From JAGNZR01 sp051652785 (GTDB lineage: Bacteria > Fusobacteriota > Fusobacteriia > Fusobacteriales > Fusobacteriaceae): a stretch of 14,642 bases of DNA. Below the pieces are notes generated by a model, which saw nothing but the letters and a program-made list of their open reading frames with translations, searched no databases and was not told the origin of the DNA. Shown piece after piece: positions 1 through 5,108 of this stretch. The stretch lies in NCBI GenBank assembly GCA_051652785.1, contig JBOFUX010000004.1, positions 1 through 14,642 of the forward strand, given 5' to 3'. Made by a program: the position numbers and the translations under genes. Positions within the stretch are counted from its first letter, which is position 1; every line of letters starts with the position of its first letter.

Positions 1-17
1 ATTGATTCTAAGTTCAT
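1..17 (-). CDS. Start of an unidentified gene, cut by the window edge
   Basis: Only the start codon and four further full codons (Met-Asn-Leu-Glu-Ser) are present before the sequence ends. The start is supported by a textbook ribosome binding site, AGGAGG, six bases before the ATG. The gap from the stop of the upstream 73-residue membrane protein gene is short, so the two are probably co-transcribed. After the tail genes of a prophage, lysis genes such as an endolysin are common, but nothing in these few codons identifies the product. Confidence 0.6.
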
Positions 18-26
18 AATTTCCTC

Positions 27-248
27 CTATATGTTTTTTAGTAGTATGTCGATAAAAACTAAGAATTTATCCATAATCTTTAAAGCTATTTCTGTATCTT
101 TTCCTAAACAAACTAGTAAAAGTATACTTGCTATAAATATAATTATTAGAACTTTTTTAAAGTCTATTTTTGTTGTTTTTAAATCTGTTATATTTTTGCT
201 TATACTTTTTACCGTACTTCTAAAACCTAAAAATCTTAATATACCCAT
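27..248 (-). CDS. Small single-span membrane protein, possible phage holin or lysis accessory protein
   Basis: This 73-residue protein has a basic N-terminal half (residues 1-32), one clear membrane span at about residues 33-49 (core IIIFIASILLLVCLG), and a second shorter hydrophobic stretch near residues 62-70 (FLVFIDILL). The ATG is preceded by AGGGGG at good spacing, which supports this strand over the overlapping plus-strand reading frame. It lies downstream of the tail genes and immediately before another gene with a strong ribosome binding site, the usual place of a holin-endolysin pair. I do not recognise the family. The holin idea rests only on size, membrane span and position. It could instead be a membrane-bound lysogenic conversion or superinfection exclusion protein. 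Confidence 0.6.
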   Translation of the reverse strand: MGILRFLGFRSTVKSISKNITDLKTTKIDFKKVLIIIFIASILLLVCLGKDTEIALKIMDKFLVFIDILLKNI

Positions 249-293
249 AATTTCCCCCTAATTTATTTATTAATTTTCAATATAAACAATAAA

Positions 294-322
294 TTGACAT
301 TTTTAATTTATTAGTTTATAAT
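294..322 (+). promoter_or_regulatory. Perfect consensus sigma-70 type promoter for the small toxin-like RNA
   Basis: The -35 box TTGACA is at 294-299 and the -10 box TATAAT at 317-322, separated by exactly 17 bases, so both boxes and the spacer match the bacterial housekeeping consensus. Transcription should start near 329. It reads rightward, against the late operon, into the structured leader and the 29-codon peptide gene. Such a perfect promoter in front of a tiny hydrophobic peptide gene implies strong constitutive RNA synthesis with control after transcription. Confidence 0.85.
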
Positions 323-328
323 CTTTGT

Positions 329-466
329 ATAAGTACCGAGAGGCACTCAGATAGAATTGAATAACGTGATGAGCAAAGTTCTCTCTTTGAGAGGACTTTT
401 TTCATACATATAAGTTAGTCACGTTTCTTGTGTGTAGTAGAAAATTCTATCTGAGGAGGTTTACTT
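329..466 (+). promoter_or_regulatory. Long structured 5' leader that hides the ribosome binding site of the peptide gene
   Basis: The leader can fold into one long nested hairpin. AUAAGUA (329-335) pairs with UACUUAU (462-468), which includes part of the start codon. CC (336-337) can pair with GG (458-459) of the ribosome binding site. CUCAGAUAGAAUU (346-358) pairs perfectly with AAUUCUAUCUGAG (443-455), running into the GGAGG. AACGUGA (363-369) pairs with UCACGUU (419-425), and a hairpin at 375-399 caps it. That is about 40 base pairs in all. Known type I toxin mRNAs commonly use such pairing of the 5' end with the Shine-Dalgarno region to keep the full-length RNA untranslated until processing. 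Application to this locus is an inference. Confidence 0.75.
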
Positions 467-517
467 ATGAACATCTACATCAACAATATTTCTCTAAATG
501 GAGGTTTAGCAATTGCA
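370..517 (-). ncRNA. Candidate antisense antitoxin RNA
   Basis: If the minus-strand promoter at 553-524 is active, the transcript would begin near 517 and could end at the hairpin at 399-375, giving an RNA of roughly 145 nt. It would be fully complementary to the ribosome binding site and first codons of the 29-codon peptide gene. Type I antitoxins typically have this size and placement. There is no direct evidence of transcription, and the T tail after the hairpin on this strand is short, so termination here is uncertain. Confidence 0.3.
375..402 (+). terminator. Terminator-like hairpin inside the leader (possible attenuator)
   Basis: AAAGTTCTCTC (375-385) and GAGAGGACTTT (389-399) form an 11-bp stem with one G-U pair and a three-base loop. 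The T run continues to 402. It lies before the peptide gene, so it could stop a fraction of transcripts after about 73 nt, or it could simply cap the long leader fold. On the opposite strand the same stem has a shorter T tail (TTTGC) and might end an antisense RNA. Confidence 0.55.
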
Positions 518-556
518 ATCTTCATTATAGTTATATATTGGTATAAGTGTAAATAG
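467..556 (+). CDS. 29-residue hydrophobic peptide, candidate type I toxin
   Basis: A short reading frame starts at ATG 467, seven bases after a very strong site, GAGGAGG (453-459), and ends with TAG at 554-556. The peptide begins MNIYINNISLNGG, continues with a single membrane-spanning stretch at about residues 10-24 (LAIAIFIIVIY), and ends with an aromatic and basic tail, WYKCK. This layout matches type I toxins and holin-like toxins of bacteria and prophages: under about 60 residues, one hydrophobic helix and a charged C-terminus. I do not recognise a named family. It has its own promoter, structured leader and terminator, and is the only plus-strand gene in the window. Its likely action is insertion into the cell membrane with depolarisation, which is inferred. 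A small lysis-related or regulatory membrane peptide is the main alternative. Confidence 0.7.
   Translation: MNIYINNISLNGGLAIAIFIIVIYWYKCK
524..553 (-). promoter_or_regulatory. Possible antisense promoter inside the peptide gene
   Basis: On the minus strand, TTTACA (553-548) and a perfect TATAAT (529-524) are separated by 18 bases, so transcription would begin near 517. An RNA from here would run antisense across the start codon, ribosome binding site and leader of the toxin-like gene. AT-rich DNA yields such matches by chance, so this is a candidate only. Confidence 0.4.
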
Positions 557-563
557 TATCCTC

Positions 564-584
564 AGCCCTTCGGGGCTTTTTTTT
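564..584 (+). terminator. Strong intrinsic terminator of the toxin-like transcript
   Basis: AGCCC (564-568) pairs with GGGCT (573-577) around a TTCG tetraloop closed by C-G, followed by seven Ts (578-584). It lies eight bases after the stop codon of the peptide gene. The T tail overlaps the last codon of the convergent minus-strand gene. On the minus strand no T run follows the stem, so it is directional and late-operon transcripts can pass leftward. Confidence 0.9.
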
Positions 585-1173
585 ACCAAGTAATTTCTAT
601 TAACTCTGTCTCAGTTTCTGCACTTTCTATTTTTTGATTTATTAATATGTATTTTTCAACAACTTTCTTTTTTCTAATTAAATATAGTTTATAAAGATTT
701 TCTATATCTTCATATGTTATTTTTTTTATTGAGTTATCACTCATAATCCAATTAATTGTATCTTTTTCACTAGATAATTTTAATTTAATTATCGATACAC
801 AATCTAATATGTTCAATATATCCTTTTCTCTAAATTGAATTCCTTCACTTTCAGAAATTTTTATTTCCGAGTAAATTTTAGCTTCTTTTTCTTTTTTGAA
901 CTTATCTCTAATAATTGTTTTATACCCATAAAAATTACTTACTACCCATTCTCCATTTATATACGAATGAAATTCACTTGGTTGTTCTGATTTATCATAA
1001 ATTACTTCTTTTTGAATATCATATGCTGGTTGAGTTGGTGGATTATCTCCAATATATTCTACTATATCAGGAAATGCTATCAATCCTTCGCAGCCTTTTA
1101 ATTTAATTTTAGATTGTAAATAGATCACATTCTTTCCTTGCTTTGCTGATTCTGCACTCATATAATAATACAT
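583..1173 (-). CDS. DUF4376-like tail-fibre-associated protein, coupled to the radical SAM gene
   Basis: The product is 196 residues if it starts at ATG 1173. That ATG overlaps the stop of the radical SAM gene by one base (TGATG), with GGGGGAGG upstream, so the two are translationally coupled. A TTG one codon earlier and an ATG four codons later are alternative starts. The C-terminal third resembles the DUF4376 domain found at the ends of phage tail fibre or fibre-assembly proteins: a Trp-containing segment (INWIMSDNSIKKITYEDI), a helix, then a closing element ETETELIEITW. The middle holds a Pro-rich stretch (NPPTQPAYDIQ) and a YINGEWV segment like those in fibre-chaperone proteins. The N-terminus is unusual (MYYYMSAESAKQGKNVIYLQ) and contains one Cys near residue 28. 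It may be a fibre chaperone, a small virion protein, or a substrate of the adjacent enzyme. The domain call is by eye. Confidence 0.65.
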   Translation of the reverse strand: MYYYMSAESAKQGKNVIYLQSKIKLKGCEGLIAFPDIVEYIGDNPPTQPAYDIQKEVIYDKSEQPSEFHSYINGEWVVSNFYGYKTIIRDKFKKEKEAKIYSEIKISESEGIQFREKDILNILDCVSIIKLKLSSEKDTINWIMSDNSIKKITYEDIENLYKLYLIRKKKVVEKYILINQKIESAETETELIEITW

Positions 1174-2024
1174 CAAAGTCTACCTCCCCCACAACTTCCA
1201 AATAATTTAATTCCTCCAAATTTGAAACCTTCCTCCTCATTATATAAATTATTTTTATTCACAATACATTCTTCATTATAAATTTTCACTTCTATTAATT
1301 TTTCTTTTGTAATATTTCCTAAAATTTCATTTTTATATTTTTTATTATCTTCGTAAAATGCCATTCTATGACATCTTATAATGTCGCCATTCCAATTAAC
1401 TGTTAATTCTTGATTTAATTTATTAAGACATATTAAGCAATTATTATTTATTGTAGGATAAACCCAATCAATTTTTTTATTAGATAATCTTTTAACTTTT
1501 TTTTCTAATTCACAATAATCAAACATTGCTATTTTGTTCCATTTTGATGTCCAAGTATCAGGAAACCACTCTATATTATCTTGAAACTCGCTATAAAGAT
1601 CACTAATATATTTTTCTGTAAAATTTATAATATTAGATGGCGTTACTATAACTTTAAAAGATGAGTTATTATTCAATCTTTTGGGAGAAATTTTTTCTTT
1701 ATTCGATTGTAAACAAGGAATTTTATATCCTAATATAGACTCTAATTCCTTTAATTCATCTATACAAGTACCATTCGTTGCTAAGTTTAATTCTAAAGAT
1801 TTTTTATCTTTTATTATTGAAAGAAAATATTTTATTTTATTTAAATATAATAATGGCTCTCCTCCAAAAAACTGTATATTAAATTTATGACCACTATTAT
1901 TTATTTGAGTAGCTATTTCTAATAATATTTCATTAGAAATTTCTTTTCCTAATCTTTGATTGTTTTGATAACAGTAACTGCACTTTAAGTTACATTTATC
2001 ACCAAGTATTATTTTTAAATTCAT
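1173..2024 (-). CDS. Radical SAM enzyme with SPASM-like C-terminal cysteines, in the tail operon
   Basis: The 283-residue protein starts with MNLKIILGDK and then the radical SAM cluster motif CNLKCSYC (Cys11, Cys15, Cys18, a CX3CX2C motif). The SAM-binding GGEP is at 54-57 and an ATNGT strand near 82-86. The C-terminal part carries Cys196, Cys199, Cys218 in NWNGDIIRCHR, Cys253 and a terminal SCGGGRL with Cys278. This resembles the SPASM or twitch auxiliary iron-sulfur domains of peptide and protein maturases, but it ends before the final Cys of the usual CGGGC pattern. The family cleaves S-adenosylmethionine reductively to make a 5'-deoxyadenosyl radical that modifies a bound substrate. AAGGAG precedes the ATG, the gap to the hub/fibre gene is 17 bases, and the next gene overlaps. 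The substrate is unknown; a virion protein is the contextual guess. Confidence 0.85.
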   Translation of the reverse strand: MNLKIILGDKCNLKCSYCYQNNQRLGKEISNEILLEIATQINNSGHKFNIQFFGGEPLLYLNKIKYFLSIIKDKKSLELNLATNGTCIDELKELESILGYKIPCLQSNKEKISPKRLNNNSSFKVIVTPSNIINFTEKYISDLYSEFQDNIEWFPDTWTSKWNKIAMFDYCELEKKVKRLSNKKIDWVYPTINNNCLICLNKLNQELTVNWNGDIIRCHRMAFYEDNKKYKNEILGNITKEKLIEVKIYNEECIVNKNNLYNEEEGFKFGGIKLFGSCGGGRL

Positions 2025-2041
2025 TTAAAATTCTCCTTAAT

Positions 2042-5000
2042 TTAAATTTCTGTTGCAATATACTGAATTTCTCCACTTCCTTCCATTATTCCTATACTAG
2101 AACTTCTTCCACTTGTCAGTATTTCTCCGTCTCCTAAATTAATATCTGAATCATTTAAAACAAAAGTTTTATTAGTAAAATCATTTGTCCAATACCTTTT
2201 CATTTCTTGTTTTGTGTCACGATACCTTCCTCCATCAGACGAATTTTGAAATTCACTAACTATTCTACTCTCCGTTACTACTCTTTCTTTTTTTCCACTT
2301 AATATAATTCTATTTTCTATCCATTCAAATTCTACAAAAAATCTAACTTCAGTAGAATTTGAGTATTCTTTCGCTACATCAGCTGAAAAAACAAAATTAA
2401 ATTCACTATTAACTCTTATTGACATTTGAGTTGTAGTTTCTCCTGCCAAGCTTAATTTACACTCAATTTGCAAATCATGTTGTGTTATTTTTTCCTTATT
2501 TCCATTATTTTCTTGCCTCATAATATTCATTCTTAATACAGGGAGGGTTGAAAATGTGATATTATCAGTCTCTATTGCACCTGATCCTGACCCTCCACGC
2601 CAAGCACTTTCACTATAAGAGTAATTGCTATTTTCAACAAGTGTAGTAGTGGTTATTCTAGATTTCAATTGTTTATATCTCGCTAATCTGGTAGATGTCC
2701 AAGTATAGGTAAAATCTCTACCCCAAACTTCAGTTTCTGATTGAATTACATCTTGAGTTGAACCCATCCAAAATCTATATTCATTTGTTGTATAATCTAC
2801 AATTTCAGACCAACATCTTATTGATCTAAAATTAGAGCCTCCTGTTTCCATACTTTGAATTGAAGATAAAACAGACATTGGTTGTTTAAATCCATTAAAT
2901 ATAACTCTTCCACTACCGACAGAATCTGTTCTTATAGTTCCAACTTTTACATTTTTTATAGCAGTTATTTTTTCTCCCTTTCTCCAAAAATTAATATTCC
3001 CTGCTTTAATTTCAGTTCTTTCATCTACTCCGATACTAACAATATTAGCATCACCATCAAATACTGTATTTCCGTTTATTACTATATCACCATTACTTAT
3101 AATATTTTTTATATCATTTGCGGTTGAATTTGCCATATTTGATATTGTCTCAATATCTACAATTGTGTCATCTAATTTTTTATTTCCAATAACAATTTTT
3201 TTTGCATGTATTGTAATATCTTCAGGACTTAAATTTATTTCTGAAATTAAGTGAGAACCATTATTTACTAATTCTGCAATAGATTTTATTTCCTCAACTT
3301 TTAGATTTATATTTTCAGAAGTTTGTTCTATATTTGTTGTATTTTTACTAATTTTTAATTCTAAATCGTTAACTATTGTTTTTCTATTTTTTATCTCAAG
3401 TTTAATTTCGTCTGATGTTTGCGAAATAGAACTTTTATTTTCAATTACTTCTTTTTTTATTTCTTCTATGTTATATTCCTCGATTTGTTGTTCAATTTTT
3501 TGTGTTTCAGAATTTTGTACTTCAATTTTTTTTTCTAAAATAAGAACACTTTTAGCTAATTGATTTTCTAGTTGTTCTTTTATTTCTTCAGTAAATCCAT
3601 TTGCCGTGTTTACTATATTTTTTTTAGTTTCTTCTATACTATCTTTAACAATTACATTAACTAAATCTAAATCTGTACCTGATTTATTTGCAGTTATAGA
3701 TTCTAATTCTTTCCATGCAATTTTTAAAAAATCAGGATCCAAGACTTCAACTAATTCAAATTTACTTTTATATCCATTTTTTGCATCTAACATATGCGAT
3801 ATTTTATTAATACAATATTTTTCATTTTTAACGGATACTTTATCTCCTAGCTCTAGTTCAGGATGAAAATCTGTTACTATTTCTAAACCTTTATTTGCTT
3901 TAATTTTTGAATAAAAATTTTCTACGGCTTTACTTCTAGCCATATAAAAAGTTTGAATATATTTATTTTTTCCTATAGTTAAAAAATCTTCTTGAAGTTC
4001 TTCCTTAATTTCTTTATTTTTTAAAATACAACTATTATCCTCATACTTCATTAAAGGTTCTGCTTCAATAATTAATTTGTCTATAAAAATTTCTATTCCA
4101 AAGGTATTATTTATGACTATTTCTCCACTATTTCCAGTTAAATTAAATGTTATATATTTATTATAATCAGATATATTTTTTTTAACTTCATTTTCATAAT
4201 AGTATACTTCTAGTGATTTAACTCTTTGAGATGTTACTATATCAGTAATATATTTTAATTTTAAATTTAGTTTCTCATCTTTTTTTACTTTTATTTTTTT
4301 TTCAGATTTAAAAACTTCTTTTAATTCTTCTTTTTCAAATCTATCAAATTCAATTTTTACGCCATTATTCGTTCCAGGTGAAAATTTATAAGGTAAATTA
4401 CTATGAATTTCATTTAAATTAAATGTTTTAGCTATTTCTTTAAATTTTAGATCTACATAACTTTTATAAACCAAATTATAGTCCTTATCTATAAATAAAT
4501 ATCCACCTATCGAATTTAAAAGTGTGGTTAATTCATCTATCCATCTATCCCCTTTTTTAAATAAAACAAAAGGAAGTTTAGCTATTTCTTTCATTCCTGC
4601 ATTATAATAACTTTTAGCTATATCCAATTTCAATTTATCATCTGCAAATCCCAATCTATTCCCAATTACATGCATAATAGATTTATTTTTATCAGAACTA
4701 TTAGAGGCAAATTGTTCTAAAAAAAATTCATCTTTTAAAATAACTTTTTTAAAATTTTTTTTAGATAACAATGGAAAATCTAAAGATATTTTTAAAGTTT
4801 TATTCCCTGTATAATTCAAATTACTTTCACTTATTCTAGCTATTCCTGAAAAAATTATTGTTTCATTATTATACTTCAAAACAATAATATCTTCATTTTC
4901 TACTTCATTTAAATTATCCACATCTAAATTAAAGTGATTTTCATTTTGAAAATTTAAATTTGAAATATTTATATTTAAAGATTGTACAAATAATTCTCTA

Positions 5001-5077
5001 TTTTTAGTTAAATTAAAAAGAGAGAGTTCTTTTTCTTTTATTTTTTTATCTTTAAATATATCTTTTAAATTGTTCAT
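2042..5077 (-). CDS. Large tail-tip hub / central fibre protein (gp27/Tal-like N-terminus, receptor-binding C-terminus)
   Basis: This 1011-residue protein lies directly downstream of the tape measure gene. Residues 1 to about 450 look like a baseplate-hub or tail-associated protein domain, with segments such as WIDELTTLLNSIGGYLFIDK and a later ELGDKVSV turn of the kind seen in phage hub proteins. Residues of about 480-620 are Glu/Lys/Ile/Gln-rich with heptad character, predicting a trimeric coiled coil. Around 625-710 is a fibre-type segment (INLSPEDITIHAKKIVIGNK, then GDIVINGNTVF). The C-terminal 300 residues are Thr/Ser/aromatic-rich and probably beta-structured, ending GSGEIQYIATEI; this is the likely host receptor-binding part. 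No separate distal tail protein gene lies between it and the tape measure. AGGAG precedes ATG 5077. The role in adsorption follows from gene order and domain style. Confidence 0.75.
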   Translation of the reverse strand: MNNLKDIFKDKKIKEKELSLFNLTKNRELFVQSLNINISNLNFQNENHFNLDVDNLNEVENEDIIVLKYNNETIIFSGIARISESNLNYTGNKTLKISLDFPLLSKKNFKKVILKDEFFLEQFASNSSDKNKSIMHVIGNRLGFADDKLKLDIAKSYYNAGMKEIAKLPFVLFKKGDRWIDELTTLLNSIGGYLFIDKDYNLVYKSYVDLKFKEIAKTFNLNEIHSNLPYKFSPGTNNGVKIEFDRFEKEELKEVFKSEKKIKVKKDEKLNLKLKYITDIVTSQRVKSLEVYYYENEVKKNISDYNKYITFNLTGNSGEIVINNTFGIEIFIDKLIIEAEPLMKYEDNSCILKNKEIKEELQEDFLTIGKNKYIQTFYMARSKAVENFYSKIKANKGLEIVTDFHPELELGDKVSVKNEKYCINKISHMLDAKNGYKSKFELVEVLDPDFLKIAWKELESITANKSGTDLDLVNVIVKDSIEETKKNIVNTANGFTEEIKEQLENQLAKSVLILEKKIEVQNSETQKIEQQIEEYNIEEIKKEVIENKSSISQTSDEIKLEIKNRKTIVNDLELKISKNTTNIEQTSENINLKVEEIKSIAELVNNGSHLISEINLSPEDITIHAKKIVIGNKKLDDTIVDIETISNMANSTANDIKNIISNGDIVINGNTVFDGDANIVSIGVDERTEIKAGNINFWRKGEKITAIKNVKVGTIRTDSVGSGRVIFNGFKQPMSVLSSIQSMETGGSNFRSIRCWSEIVDYTTNEYRFWMGSTQDVIQSETEVWGRDFTYTWTSTRLARYKQLKSRITTTTLVENSNYSYSESAWRGGSGSGAIETDNITFSTLPVLRMNIMRQENNGNKEKITQHDLQIECKLSLAGETTTQMSIRVNSEFNFVFSADVAKEYSNSTEVRFFVEFEWIENRIILSGKKERVVTESRIVSEFQNSSDGGRYRDTKQEMKRYWTNDFTNKTFVLNDSDINLGDGEILTSGRSSSIGIMEGSGEIQYIATEI
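3296..3430 (-). repeat. Imperfect coiled-coil repeat inside the hub/fibre protein
   Basis: Two related 13-residue segments lie 32 residues apart: SISQTSDEIKLEI (3430-3392, about residues 550-562) and NIEQTSENINLKV (3334-3296, about residues 582-594). They share the pattern I-x-Q-T-S-(D/E)-x-I-x-L-x-(I/V). Motifs of this kind recur in phage fibre stalks and probably reflect repeated coiled-coil units. Confidence 0.5.
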
Positions 5078-5108
5078 AATCTCTTATCTCCTCTCTCTAA
5101 ATTTAATA

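Noticed and set aside
31..261. Plus-strand frame of 76 codons at the left end
   Set aside because: It is the mirror of the minus-strand membrane protein gene, which has the ribosome binding site and leads into the next gene; the plus frame has no good site before its ATG.
329..466. Leader as a metabolite riboswitch
   Set aside because: I see no conserved core of a known riboswitch class; the complementarity is between the 5' end and the ribosome binding site over long perfect arms, which fits a toxin mRNA better.
564..584. The UUCG hairpin as a terminator for the minus-strand late operon
   Set aside because: On the minus strand the stem is followed by GAGGATACT and not by a T run, so it should act only on plus-strand transcription.
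583..5077. Diversity-generating retroelement at the fibre region
   Set aside because: No reverse transcriptase gene and no obvious template/variable repeat pair is present; the adjacent enzyme is a radical SAM protein.
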